From Tolypeutes matacus (Eukaryota; Chordata; Mammalia; Cingulata; Chlamyphoridae), in contig JAKSZT010054335.1 of assembly GCA_026826555.1 (NCBI GenBank), forward strand, positions 7,532,092 to 7,596,091: DNA of 64,000 bases, read 5' to 3'. This document shows, one piece after another, positions 1 to 12,400 of this stretch (positions are counted from its first letter, which is position 1; every line of letters starts with the position of its first letter). The notes beneath the pieces were generated by a model. It searched no databases, was not told where the DNA came from, and saw nothing but the letters and a program-made list of their open reading frames with translations. The translations under genes and the position numbers were made by a program.

Positions 1-2560
1 CAACTCTATTAATTTACTTCATATATTCTTTCAATCAACTCACTCAAAAGTTCTTAACTATTATCCTTTTAACTGATTCTAGCATTCACATTCATGAAAT
101 ATTGGGCTAGATATATATTTCTAATATATATTAAATTAAAAATGTAACTATTAATATAAAAGATTGTACTTTCAGGCACCACCCAAATTCATCTGGTCTA
201 CCAGCAGGGGTTGATGTACCATACTTTGGGAAACAATCATAAAAGTAATTTATGAAAATTGTAACTGAAATGCAGACGCTTCTTTGACCTAGGTTTTCAG
301 ATTCACGGTGGGAGAAAGAAGACACCTTTTCTGTCTCTAACATAAGAGCATCATTAAGAAAAATGGACAAACATACGTAAACTCCATCTATAAAACTTCC
401 AGAAGAGTCGCCATGGCTGCGGGCTGCCCAGGACTGCCTGTGGGGACGGCCAGCCACACAGGGGATGTCACCTCCATGCTAGCTTTCCCCCGGTCTGCCC
501 TTTACCTCACCTAATAAGGATTCACAAAAAGCTGGAGAAGGGAAAGAGAGTGAGTTATAGCTAATCAAGATCAAGAACCTTAGGCACCTCCTAGTTGTGA
601 GTTTGTGTAAAAACCCAGCACACCTTTTCCCATGACATGGCCAGGAAACCGGCTCTGGACCTCCTCGAGATGGTACAGCTCTTTGCGGGTGACTTAAAGA
701 ATTCTGGGGGCAAGTCTGTACCAGTGTTTGGTTTCCACTATGATTTTAGGGCTTAAGACAAAGCTTGCCATGCCACGAGAAGGAAGCCTTTCCAGGAAGC
801 CACGACTTCCTGGCTGCACGGCTGCAGTTCCGAAATGCTGACAGTAATCAAGTTAGAAACACTTAGTTTCTTTACGGAGGACAATATTTCAGATTGCAGA
901 AACCACGTGGCGTACATGTATTTATAACATTTTAAAGTCTACAATTATAAGTGCTGTGCCTTCGGGACTCCACCTTGTAGTTATTAGCAGGCAAATTAAA
1001 ACCAGGCAGCCGCATGACTGACAGTGACATTCTTTAACTGAAATCCTAGTAAAGAAGGCAGAAGGCCCACAGTCTTGGCAGGCTAAGAAGGTGGGCCCAG
1101 GGTACAGCACAGACGACAGAGGGTTAGGGCCGCTGTACCCGGCACTCCCAGGCCCTGAAATGCAGAGACGAGGGCGCCTGCCCACAGCCAGTCCTCTCCC
1201 TGCTGGGGAGGAAGCCAGAGCAGCAGGTTGGTGATGGGAAGGTGTTTTTATTTCCCAGCAGATTAGCTGAGAGGGGTGAGGGGGACTGAGGAGAGAAGAG
1301 AAGGAGTGAATGACAGTCATCATGCAGAGTGGGAGAAGGACTGACGAGGGACGCGACTGGGGACGGCCACGCAGGGCTCAGGGCCCGCTGGGTTTGTGGT
1401 CATAAATTTAAAACAGACTCGGCCAGCGTGTGGTACATCTCCCTCCTCCACGCCCAGATGGGGCCTGGGGTTAGCCAGGCTGGCTGGGGTGGCAGGTATC
1501 TGCGCATGCCTGCAGGAGCAAAGGCAGAGGCTGAAGGGGACTGCACAGGGACAAAGATCCTGAGGGATCACGGAGTCGGACCTGAGGAAGGATGGAAGAA
1601 GGGCAAGAGGGGCCTTGATAGCAAAAAAGGTGGAAGTCACTAGATGACTGGGGTGGGTCCACGAGAGGACGGGAAGTGGGGGTCACAGAGGCGACGCTTG
1701 CAGTGAAGAACGTGGAGTTTGGGCACTGTTGAGGACGATGAGGACTGGAGAAGGGCCATGGGAGGGGGGTTAATGGAGGATAAAGAGCTGAGAGACCAGG
1801 GTACCGGATGAGTCCCTGCAGGGATGCTGACGTCAGCAGAGAGGAGTGGACGAGTCACAAGAACGTGGGGCGACCAGGATGGTGGTCCAGGGAACAAGCT
1901 GCTCTGTGAGGGAGGCACTGGCTACAGGGCTGAGAGGAGGCTGGAGCAGGGATGGGCGGTGGTAGTAACTTCAGGGGCAAGTGCTTCCAGGACTGGGGCT
2001 CTGGTCTGGAGTGGGATGGGTCCAGGCTTACAATGGGGGGGGGAGGGAGGAACCACGACCATCTGAAGAGGCCGCAGGGTGGTGGTGTCCTGGGGGAGGC
2101 AGGCACCAGAGATGGCCAGTCTCAGAGAAGAGGCTGAGGAGCTTCTACCGAGGACAATGGCGAGCAGCACAGGCAGAGGAGAAGGTGTGGGGTGGAGGTG
2201 GTGGAGATGGAGTCCGAGGAAAGGCTGAACGGCACTGCAGGGAGAGGAGAGCCCAGGGATGCAGGAGACTTGGATTTGTAAGGATGAGTGTGGGAAAGGG
2301 GTGAGACACCTAAGGGGATGGGTCCTCAGGGCCCCTTAGGAGACAGGGGAAAGGGGGGTTATTATAGCCGCTTTCAAGCCTGGTCTCTTGGCTAACTGTG
2401 GTAGCAACATGGTGATCAGAGGGAAAAGACAGCAGTGCGTGGTCTTTCCTGGAGCGAAGGAAATTTGCTCAACCTCTCCTCAACCCTCACAGAGAGTTAT
2501 ACTTGTACACTTGGGCAAATGGCCCCCCACTAGGTGACTTTCATTCTTGGGGGTCAATTA
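1..2560. other. Gene-free stretch, non-repetitive with a purine-rich tract
   Basis: No gene or recognisable transposon. The first 350 bases are AT-rich. From about 1,330 to 2,320 the plus strand is strongly purine-rich (gagg, ggga runs, including a run of nine G near 2,035), which keeps several short frames open on both strands. None resembles a known protein. Confidence 0.5.
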
Positions 2561-2567
2561 ATTCAAC

Positions 2568-2950
2568 AAATGCTCATTGAGCTCCATAATGTGTGACACA
2601 CCGATGTTCTAGGCACATGGACATCCGTGAACAAAGCAGACAGAGACCCCTGCGTCCAGGACGCTGAAGTTCATTATCTTACATAGGGAAAAAGTATGAT
2701 AGGAGGTGACAGGTGCTACGGAAAACAAAAACTAGAGCAGAGTAAGGGGGGCTCTGAGGGGCTGCTGGTGGGGCCCCACAATGGGAGATAGAGTAAGGAG
2801 GTGAAAGTAGTGTGGGGGACAGCATGCCAAGAAGAGGGAATAATAGCCACTGCAAAATTCCTGGCATGGGAAGCTTCCCTGTTGTGTTGGAGGGCAGTAA
2901 GAGGACAGTGGGGCTAGAGCAGAGTGAGCAAGGGGAAGACAAATAGGAAG
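2568..2950 (+). repeat. L2 LINE fragment, sense
   Basis: Reads like the L2 3' region: 'caacaaatgctcattgagc', then 'ctaggcacatgg', 'gtgaacaaagcagacag' and 'gacccctgcgtcc', then later 'ctagagcagagtgagcaag'. The order and spacing follow the L2 consensus as I know it. No open frame survives. An old, neutral remnant. Confidence 0.65.
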
Positions 2951-3367
2951 GAATAAATAATTAAGAATAAAGGTGATTAAATAAGTGCGAACTATTCCTA
3001 GAGAAAGAATCCATGCTCATGGGGACAGCAGTTCTGAGTTGGAAGTTGGGACTATGGAAGTGTTAGAATAATTCTCACTCACTGTGGCACAGTGAGCACA
3101 TCATTTCACCACTCTGAATTATGAGTTTTTCCTCTGGAAATGAGAGATTGGAGCAGAGATCTAAGTTTCTATCGGGTTCTAAAACTCAAGCCTTAAGGAA
3201 ATAGGGACTTACGGTATGAAGAAACTGGTTCCAGTGGTTTGTCTCTGAAGGCTGCTAGAAGTTTGCTGAGACTGAAGCTTAGATGGATCCATCTTTATAA
3301 ATTTGCCATTTGGCTGCAAGAGTTGAATTTCATTACCTAGTATCCTCAATTAAGATTTATTCATAGT

Positions 3368-3381
3368 CCACTAGGGGGCAG
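3368..3381 (+). promoter_or_regulatory. Canonical CTCF core motif
   Basis: The 14-mer CCACTAGGGGGCAG fits the established CTCF core (CCASYAGRKGGCRS) at every position. It sits in non-repetitive sequence, not in a SINE or LTR. Whether it is occupied cannot be judged from sequence. Confidence 0.6.
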
Positions 3382-3599
3382 TCCTGCGCTAAGAACCTGG
3401 AAAAGTCCACCAGTTAGCAATGGGAATGTGTGCCTATTGGATGATGATGACTAGAGTAATCAGAAAGAATAACAAGACACTCTAAAATGCTTTCAATAAG
3501 ATTTCAGTTTCTCAACAGTTCTCAAACATTTCTTGGGTGTGGCCCAAAATCATAACAACAGTAAGTGCCAGCTCTTAAATACCTGCTTTTTTAAGTCTT

Positions 3600-3700
3600 T
3601 CTGAATACTATATAAGTTCACTTGAGCTTCAAATCCTATGAGTGATTAATTATCTTTATTTAAGAGTTAAGGAAAGAGAGGCTCAAAGAGAGTGCCTGAA
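3600..3700 (-). repeat. Possible MIR fragment, antisense
   Basis: 'gagttaaggaaagagaggct' followed by 'caaagagag' resembles the reverse complement of the MIR 3' half (gaggaaactgaggctcagagag). Short and diverged; weak call. Confidence 0.35.
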
Positions 3701-4768
3701 ACCTGGATTTCTGTGCACATGATCTACTGCAGGCATGCTCTTAGGAGACAGGGAGTACAGGCAACAGGATGGGAGAGGGGGTGCAGCCTAGGGTGCCGGA
3801 GCAGCTTCAGCCTGATTAGACAGTGAGATCTGGAGTATGAATTAGACCACAGAGTTGGTCCCACCAGACAAGGGGACAAGCCTCTTGTACCTTTGTATTA
3901 GTCAAGTCTGTGGAAAGTCCCCCTCTCCCACAGGGGTTGTCATCTCCAAGGAGGAAAATTCTCCAGAGATGGGAAAAGTCTGAGCCATTAGTAGCCAACC
4001 TAGAGTCACTGGGCTAGGGGTGCATGGGCCTGGTAAAGGGGATTTGGTCGCACCACAGCTTTGGTACCAAGCATTTTGTCCAAAGATGCTGCTGACTGGT
4101 ATCAGAGCAAGAATTTAAACTCAGTTGTGTTTAACTATCACTCCTTAGGTTCTCAGGGAAGTGGAGAGAGAGATGTGTTTGTAGCTATCTCCAACGTTCT
4201 CGTATGTAAATATATAAATACAATAGAATCAATAAACTAAGAAAAGTGGTAATAAAGAGAACAGATACAAGGAGCAGGAACCAAGAGAAACCAGAATGAG
4301 GCTGACCCCTTTGGGGGTCCTATGGCTGTAGTCCTATGGCTCAATACTTGGATGTACCCCGAAAGCAAAAATCCAATTTCCAAAAAAACCATTATTGAGT
4401 AATGTCAAGTTTTTACATATACTCTGTGCAGAAGTGGAGGTATGGGTACATTACACATCGTACTGAGAATTTTAAAAAACGCACACCTGCTCTGGCCTGA
4501 AACGTCTCTGCTCTGGTCTGTCCAGGCTGGCTCTGGCTGCAGAACTACCCGCTGTTACACAAACAAACTCCTGAAAAGGGGTTGGCGGCCCCGGGGCGGT
4601 GCTTAGCTCACCTGATGCTCAAATGTACTAGTTAGTAGAGACACTCAAATGCTTTGCTGAGTAAAGTCTTCTCCAAGCTTCCTGAAAGCCAGAGCAAAAA
4701 AAGGAAATAGAGTAAGTTACATAGTTTTCAGTTCACAAAGGAAGGGAACTCACCAGTTCCTCACATTG

Positions 4769-4782
4769 TATATATATATATT
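4769..4782. repeat. (TA)n microsatellite
   Basis: Seven TA dinucleotides in an AT-rich, otherwise featureless stretch. Confidence 0.8.
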
Positions 4783-4939
4783 CCTGGCACCTAATTCTAA
4801 ATTAAATTCCACATGTGGGTGTTTATATAGAGGAATCAAATAACATAAAGGTTAATGTCTTCAATTATTTTATAGAAAATGCTTCTCCAGCATAGTCTAC
4901 TGTTGAGCTTCTTTATTTCCTTGTCAATTGCTTCCTCCA

Positions 4940-5055
4940 CTAGAATGTCATAAGGCAGGGGCCTTGGCAAAGTGGCTTGCCCCTGCACGCCCAATCTTCC
5001 CACAGGACCCAGTAGCAGGCACTCAGTTATTTGTTGAATAAATAAATAAACATGT
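4940..5055 (+). repeat. L2/MIR-type 3' end, sense
   Basis: 'actagaatgtcataaggcag' with 'ggactcag'-type spacing, then 'cccagtagcaggcactcag' and 'ttatttgttgaataaataaa', the shape of the L2 3' terminus (…gcaggcactcaataaatatttgttgaat…). It ends in a short TAAA repeat. Confidence 0.5.
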
Positions 5056-5164
5056 AAATAGCTATTTGCTGAATAAATAGACATTGTGGTGACGTGGTAT
5101 AGCAGGACAGGTATTAGGAACTAAAATTAGCAGGGTCAAAATAATCCAGCATATTCTTATGGCA

Positions 5165-5850
5165 ATATGACAAGGAAGGGTTATTGGTTTAGGGTGTTGC
5201 ATGGAGGGGCATTTGGGACAGGGCACACCTGGGGCAGGCTTCTAGGGAGTGTGTGAGTCATTTTGTCATACTGTGTTGTAGCAGTGGATGGAGACCCACA
5301 TAATGAGCGGGAAGGAGATGGACTCCCATCCTGGGGAGAACCAATTTGTCCACAAACAAAGGGGCGGGAGTCTCTCAAGAACAGGGTCTGTTTCTAACAG
5401 GGGAGGACAAACCAGTGTGTCAAGACCTCAGTGTTGTTGCAAGTAACTATGAATCTTGTCATCCAAGGAGTGAAGCCAGGGGGTCGCCATGGGCCCCGAG
5501 GGGAGGAGGAGTGAGGAATAGAATTGATTGAACAGGGGATATTTAGTGGGCAATGGAAGTGTTCTACATGATCTTGCAATGATGGACACAGGCCATGTTA
5601 AATATCATCAAAATTTATAAAAGTGTACAGTCTAAAATGTAAACCACAATGTAAACCATTGGCTATGGTTAGTAGCAATGTTTCACTATCTGCATATCAG
5701 TTGTAACAAAGGTACCATCCACATATAAAAAGGTATTAATATGGCAAGGGGCTAAAGGGCAGGATGTTGGGTATATGAGAGTCCCCTGTATTCTGTATGC
5801 GACTTTACTGTGGCCTAAAACTTCTTTGAAAACAAAATGAAAAAAAGTAA
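5165..5850 (+). mobile_element. Family X copy 1 (5' part fused to L1-like 3' end)
   Basis: The first ~390 bases match the start of the next copy (6,115-6,400): both have 'gaagggtta', a GC-richer block, 'ggagac(c/t)ca(c/t)a' and 'cccatcctggggagaac'. From about 5,545 ('caatggaagtgttctac', 'gcaatgatggacacaggcc', then 'cattggctatggttagtag' and 'gttgtaacaaaggtacca') it matches the 3' end of the longer copies and the L1-type 3' UTR at 20.2 kb. About 1.2 kb of the middle part is absent. It ends near 5,850 in an A-rich stretch. The family name is unknown to me; family X is a working label. Confidence 0.5.
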
Positions 5851-6114
5851 GACACTGGGGAATAAATGCAAGATAATGTCACTGTACATATAGGATGCCA
5901 GATATTACAGTAATGAAAGACAAAATGCCAAAAAAATTTTTAAAAATATTTTTCATTATTTTTTAAATATCCCAATCTTTTAATTTAATTCTTAGTTATT
6001 TAAAAAAAATTATGTGTTTTATTTCTTATATTTAAACTTATCATTATTATTTCATTTTCCTATTAATTGTATTTGGCTATTTCAATGACTTCATTTTTTA
6101 TCACAGAAGGATCA

Positions 6115-8083
6115 AAGAAGGGTTACAACTGGGGCAGGGGAGGATCATTGGTGTGGGGTATCAGGGATGGGGGATGCATGGGAGGAAGTTCACCTGGGCA
6201 TACATATAAGGTATGTAAATATGTTCAAATGTTCACAGGGCATTGTCACGGTGGGTGGAGACTCACACAATAACTGAGAGAATATTGAATTCCCATCCTG
6301 GAGAACTCTGCCACATTCTCCAATGGAGCAGCATCAGTCCCACAAGTGCAGGGGCAATGACTGGTGAAGGAGGATGATCCATTGATGGGCCCTTGATATT
6401 GATGACTATGCTTACAAGACTTTGCTCTTGATTTGAAACTTAGCCTAGTGTTGTGGGGTGCCTAAGAGTTGCCTCCTGGGAGCCTCCTTGTTGCTCAAAT
6501 GTGGCCTCTCTCTAAGCCAAACTCAGCATATAAATGCATTATCTTCCCCTCACCATGAGACATGACTCCCAGGGATGAGCCTCCCTGGCACCGAGGGACT
6601 ACTACCAAGCACCAACTAGCAATGCAACTGGAAAAAGACCTCAAATAAAAGGGGGAAAAGGTAAAAACAAATGAGTTTATATGGCTAAGAGACTTCAAAG
6701 TGAGTCGGGAGGTCATACCAGAGATAACGCTTATGCACATCTCAGCAGGATCTCATAGATTGCCAAAGTGGACGCTACCCTAAATAGTGGGAATCCTGAG
6801 TGCTCTGGAGACACCTAGTTCCTATGGTCAGGACAGATAGCGCTGGAATTTGGTACCTTGCCAGGGGGCCCTACTTTGGAGTTTGTGCTCCTGAGAGGGA
6901 CAGAGTTGGACTCAATTATGGCTTCTCTACACATGGCTCATCTGTCCTTGCTATTTGAACCTATACTTGGTGCTGGAGTTTGTAGGTGTACATCCAGAGG
7001 CTAGAGTCTTTGGGCTGTCCATGTGCCAGTGGCCTCCAGTGGCCACTGCCTCCACATCAATGTTGTAATTTCTTCCAATGCTAGAATCACAATATGTCTA
7101 TAGTAGAATACCAGTAAGTCCACTCTAGTCCATAGTTCATTCCCCAATCCTGAGGATTCTGGGATGGTGATGTCCATCCTTGGTATGGTTGTCAATCCTC
7201 ACCTCCTTGTTAATTGTTCTAGGTGAGTCCAATGAACTGGAGAGTAGGTGTTGCAACTCTACTGAGGTTCTGGGCCCAGCTGGCACATGGTAATTTGCAT
7301 GCCTGTTTCAACTTTTTATTATCTTGGGAAAAGAATTTCTCAGAAAAATCAGTTACTGACAAATTCTATTTTTATTATTCAAAGAGCTCTTATGAATATA
7401 TGTGTCTTTTCAATGATATAACACTTCCTTTCCTTCAAGATTAAATATAAAATTATAATTAAAATCCTCAAGGCAATAAAGTCAACTTCTAATCCCTTTA
7501 AGTAGTCAATGAAATAGCATTGAAAGAGATAGTCATAGTGGTTTCTTCTCTCTCTCTTTTTAAAATCATCTACCCAATCCTTTTAAAATTTCACTATCTT
7601 CCAAAAAAGTAGGTTATCTGACATAATAAGTTTCTTCATTAGAGCAGGCAGAATTTTCCAAAATTCAGTCAAGATTGAAAGTATATAGTCAGGTTCTAGC
7701 AATAGAAGAAATTACAACATTGATGTGGAGGCAGTGGCCACTGGAGGCTCTGGGGGCAGGGAGAGGCAGAAACAGTTGTAATACAGGGGCTTTTTCGGGA
7801 CTTGAGAATTGTCCTGAATGACACTGCAACAACAGATATAGGCCATTTTATATCGTCACATAATATGCAGAACTGTGTGGGAGAGAGTGTAGACTACAAT
7901 GTGAACTACGGTCCATGCTCAGTGGCAAAGCCCCAGCATCCGTTTATCAATTGCAATGAATGTGCCACACTAATGAAGGATGTTTATGTGGGAGGGTGTG
8001 GGAGGTGTGGGGAGCGGGCCATATGGGAACCCCTATATTTTTTGTTAATATGTATGTAATCTAAGTATCTTAAAAAAAAAAAT
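6115..8083 (+). mobile_element. Family X copy 2, with internal inverted block
   Basis: From 6,497 to about 7,000 it aligns closely with the copy at 51,675-52,165 (shared 'tgtggcctctctctaagcca', 'ggatgagcctcc', 'ctaccaagcaccaa', 'ctaagagacttcaaagtgag'). The stretch 7,021-7,292 matches the following part of that copy in reverse. From 7,695 it is forward again ('gatgtggaggcagtggccac') to a 3' end with 'catatgggaacccctatatt' and an A-tract at 8,072-8,083. It extends some 400 bases further 5' than the 51.7-kb copy. Bases 7,300-7,690 match no other copy I could see. The frame open in the 51.7-kb copy is broken here by stops. Confidence 0.6.
7021..7292 (-). mobile_element. Inverted internal segment of family X
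   Basis: Read on the minus strand this block gives 'gttgcaacacctactctcca', 'gttcattggact', 'accatcccagaatcctca', 'ggggaatgaac' and 'gatgtggaggcagtggccac' in the order found on the plus strand at 52,190-52,500. About 55 bases at its left end recur in forward orientation at 7,695-7,750, making an inverted repeat with a ~610-base loop. Confidence 0.65.
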
Positions 8084-8084
8084 C

Positions 8085-8119
8085 ACAGACACACACACAC
8101 ACACACACACATACACACA
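8085..8119. repeat. (AC)n microsatellite
   Basis: Nearly pure CA dinucleotides with one T interruption, directly after the A-tail of family X copy 2. This is the common way A-tails seed microsatellites. Confidence 0.9.
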
Positions 8120-8847
8120 AATCCAGCCTAACAATCAAGCATAGTACTTTGTGATGGGGAAGATTTCTAACCAGTAACTCATGTTACCTGGACTTAGGGT
8201 TTAAAAATCATGTTACAGAGCAAAGAGGTATAAATACGCACACACTGTATCTGATACCCACAGGAGACCATTTTGACCCAGAAGGCCAAAACTACCTTTT
8301 GTTTTTTGTTTTTAAGAGTTCCTCTTTTCTACTGCAGTGCTATTTCACATTTTCCTGACTTGATGTTTAATTTAAAGCCCCATATACTGCCCAGGAGCTG
8401 ACAAGGGCAGAGGAACTGGATCGCAGAAAGGATGAAATCTAATCCAGGCCAACCTTTTCAAATATCAGAAACCTGTACTGCAAGTTTATATTTGGCAATG
8501 GGATTTGGTTATGGATTAAGCCTCATCAAAAGTAATATTTCAAAAAGATTTCTGAAGAAGTAAGTGTCTATGACCTCTTGGATACATATATTTCTAATTT
8601 TTGGTGAAGCACTTAATACCCATTCATCATTATCATAATGCTTTTCTTTCTATGATATGTTGAAAGTATCATCATTCCAGGTCTTCAAACGTATGAAAAT
8701 GGCGTTGACATCTCTTCCTATCTGGGTAAACAACCCTCTGGAGGAGTTTCTGCCAATGCACCACTTTATATTCTCGTCTCAGAGACTAGAAAATGTTTTC
8801 AAGATCCCATTTTCAAGGGAAACATGGTCTAGTAATTAGGACCCTGC

Positions 8848-9448
8848 TGAAGTTTGCTAAAGGCTTCTAATGCAATATACCAGAATTGGGTAGGCTTTTA
8901 CAAGGGGAATTTATTAGGTTAAAAGCTTACAGTTCTGAGGCTGTGAAAATGTCCAATCAAGGCATCATCAGAGATGCTGTCTCACCAAAGGTCGGCTGCT
9001 GGCGACCCTGGACTCCTGCCACGTGGCAGGGCACAATGGTGGCTCTGCTGGTCTCTGCCTTCTCCTCTGGGCACTTTCTCCCCAAGCCCAGTGTGGGCGA
9101 TCAAGCACACGGCAGGGCACACAGTGCCAGCGTGTCCCCTCTCCTCCAGGTCTTATTGCTCGTTCTTCAGGCCGCTCTGTCTGGGTTCCTGTCTGAGCTC
9201 CTGGGTTCCTTCTCTCCACCTCTGCAACTTTTATTCTGTGTGTCTCTGCAGGCTTCTCCTGTTTATAAAGGACTCCAATAGAAGGATTAAGACCAACCCT
9301 GGGCCATGCCCTACTGAAGTGATCTAATCAAAATGAAGGTCCCTTAACTGAATCTAATCAAAAGTCCCACCTACAGTAGGTTCACACACAGGAATGGATT
9401 GGCTTTAAGGACATGATCTTCTGGGCTCCACCCAGCTTCAAGCTGACA
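8848..9448 (-). mobile_element. LTR-like element, antisense, with 9-bp flanking duplication
   Basis: A 601-bp block beginning TGAAGTTTGC and ending AGCTGACA. The 9-mer GGACCCTGC lies directly before it (8,839-8,847) and one base after it (9,450-9,458). Inside are 'ggggaatttattaggtta', 'cttacagttctgagg', 'ttataaaggactccaatag' and 'aggattaagacc', a layout shared with the elements at 21.6 and 46.7 kb and typical of reversed MaLR-type LTRs. A 9-bp duplication is longer than usual for ERVL/MaLR (about 5 bp), so the class is uncertain. No coding capacity. Confidence 0.5.
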
Positions 9449-9459
9449 CGGACCCTGCT

Positions 9460-12400
9460 TCAGGCATCAAGAAAATCTGGCCATAGGGCAGACACCAAAA
9501 AAACAAGCCCCCCCTTTAAAAACATTTCTTAAGATTAACTATATTCACTGGCTATTTCTCCTACCGGCTATTTTATGATGTTGAAATTACAACTTACACT
9601 ATGAAAATATTTTGTGTAGTTCCCAAGAGACTTGGCAGGCCCTAAGCTTCTGGAACATAATGACGAGCAATTATCCTTATCTAATACAATACAGGTAGTG
9701 TTTAAGTGGTTCCTTTGGTGACTTCCTTTGATAATAAAAATGGTAATTCCATTTCCACCATTAGGGGCTCAAACCTATCTACAGGCGCTCATTTTCTCTT
9801 CCTACATTAACGCCTTTGGTGCCACCAACAAACTGTGAAAATGATTCAAATGTCTTGAAGGAAGCGCTCGCGACGCCTTCAACAGAGGCCCTTCTCATCG
9901 AGGCCCCCGCAGCGTGACCAGGGAGAGGTGGTTTCCCGCGGCAACAAGATGCAGGACGCAGCACAATGTTTTGGCAAAGAACAGAATTTTGATAAGCTCC
10001 CTTGAGTTTCTGCATCACAGAAAGAGAGGAGCAAAATGGAACTCAGAAGGGCAAAGAATGAAAGGAGGAAAAAATAATGGATGTCAAATACTAAAAAGTA
10101 TTCATTTTGAAGAAGAAAAGTTGTGAAAAGAGGCCAGACAGCAGAGAAGTAAGAGACGGCCCTAAACGGGGAAAGCTAGGCAGGTTTGTCCTAGGTAAGG
10201 GTGCCCACTGTATCTATTAATCCTTCTGTGTGAAATTAAAAAGGAAAAACGTTCAACCTCCAAGAATTGCTCTCTGTTTTCTATCTTCAACTCTGGGCCG
10301 ATTTCAAATGGAGATAGTAATTCTGATGTTTGCTGAAAGAAAAAAGATTTCTCTGGAGCCAGGGAAGTGATAACATATGTCAAGTTTTAACCTAAAGCAA
10401 AATTCTAGGACACTCAGAAATACAAATGTAAGGCAAGAATGCGAGGTGCCTCACCACACACCGATGGAACGTGAAATCACACCTGAAATACAGGCTGCTG
10501 TTCCAATTCAAGCCAGAACAAGGTACCTAGGGGCTAATGAGTGCCGAGCTGGACACATCGTGAGCAGAGATCAGCGCGGGGACCTTCCGGGGGCCTCGCG
10601 GCGGGTCTGAGCCGCCCAGGGGCCGTCCAGCGTTTTGAGCAAAGGTGCGCTGGACGACCCGCTCTGAGCATCTCCAGTGGATGCTGTGGGCCCCCGCGGC
10701 CCCTTAGAGCTGGCTGCACCCACCCCCTCAGCTGCTGCCCCCTTCTGTGGAAAACAGACCCTGCCCTCGGGGGAGCTCCCATCCCAGGACAGACCTGGGA
10801 CTGACAAGGGCCTTAAAAAGGCCAGTCCCTTGCCTCCCTGGGGGTGGGCGTGGCCAGTCCAGCTGGGACCCTGACAGCACCTTCTCCTGAGTGCTCCCCC
10901 CGTAACTCGTAACTCGAGGCATCCAAGTCCTGACTCAGGCTCTGCCTTGAGGGAAATCACCCTAAGGCAGCACCTCAACCCTTCTCCTCCCCACAGCCTG
11001 GGTCCCACTGGCCACTACCCTTGTTTCTGGGGTTCCCTAGCTTCTGCCCCCCACTGCCTGCCCCTGAGTAAACTCCTGGGCTCACCTGTTTCCTCAGCAC
11101 CAACTGCAGCAATCGGCTGTCACAGAATTCTTTAAACATCTTGTAAACACCTCTTCCCCACTGACCTTATTTTTCATTACAAAAGAATCATGATGAGCTA
11201 ATTAATGGTGACAGCGTTATTTATGTGGTGACCATATTCATTTGAAAACAGAATCGACTGCCAATTTCCCTGCAGTTTTAAAATTGTCTAACAAATGCCT
11301 TGAAGTCAAGTGCTGCCTGCATTCTCTAGCAAAATGTGGGGCAAGACGTTGTTCACCTGACCCTATTTGGCAAGCCAGCTGCCTAATAGTAATTATTAAC
11401 CACTGCAAACCTCGAGAAGGACAAACTGATTAAAATTTGGGCTGAGGGCTCCAAAAAGCTCTAGCCTTAAGGGTTCCACAGACATTGAGTTTGTTTTCAT
11501 TCAGCAGATAAACTTGAGGACAATTAACCCATCAGCAATTTCTATAGAGGGATCCCCTGTCCTTGAATAATTCACGCCTTCATTCTATTTTATACCATTT
11601 TCAAAAGTGAGGTCATGAGCAGATGCTGCATCAGGGATCAGGGTGAAAGTGGAGAAACGCTACGACTTAGAGCACAGAAGACGCTGGGGCTCGAGGCGCC
11701 ATGGGCGAGGATTCCTGTCACATTTTTGAAAAAGCGATGTAAAACCAATAAGCGCTTTCCTGCTAAATAAATGTCTTTAATAAGAGCACAGAGCTGTCCA
11801 CCGGAAGAGTAGAGCAGTGAATTCAATTCCAGCGGTCCTCACAGGCTGGGGACTGAGCTGACTCCACGGCCACCTCTGGGAAGTCCTGCTCCCAGTCGGC
11901 AGGTGGCCCGGCTTGGGCTGCACCCCTGAGAAGGCTGGCTGTGCCAGCGCCAACGTCAGGCACTGAGGAATCACGGTCCTCGGTCCTCGGCAGGACAGAA
12001 AGTCCACAGCTATGGTCACGCTGCATTTAACACAGGTTACCTAACGGCAGGCAGATAAGGGACTGCTGGGGGCGAGGCCGGCCAAGCCCACCCTGCCACG
12101 GCAGAGACTCTTGGCATCCCAAACGGAGAGTGACTTTAGACCAGCCAAACACACCGTCCAGCGCTCCACGGATCTGATCCGCGCCAGTGCACAGGAGACG
12201 GCCTTTTCCAAAGTCCTCTTTCATACTCGACTGGACATCCAGGCTAATTTCACGGCTGCAGTGCTGCCGCCCCAGCTCTCGGCTCAAGGGCACCAACTGT
12301 CCCCACCTGGACTATGGTTTAGGGTTCTGATTACACCGGGGATTCGCCTCTAGAGGCTCTTGCAGAGGTGAGGGTTGGAGAGCCTTTTTGTTAGCAAAGG

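Noticed and set aside
8085..8119. Short tandem array as a possible CRISPR-like or satellite structure
   Set aside because: A plain CA microsatellite. No spaced repeat array occurs anywhere in the window, and the genome is eukaryotic.
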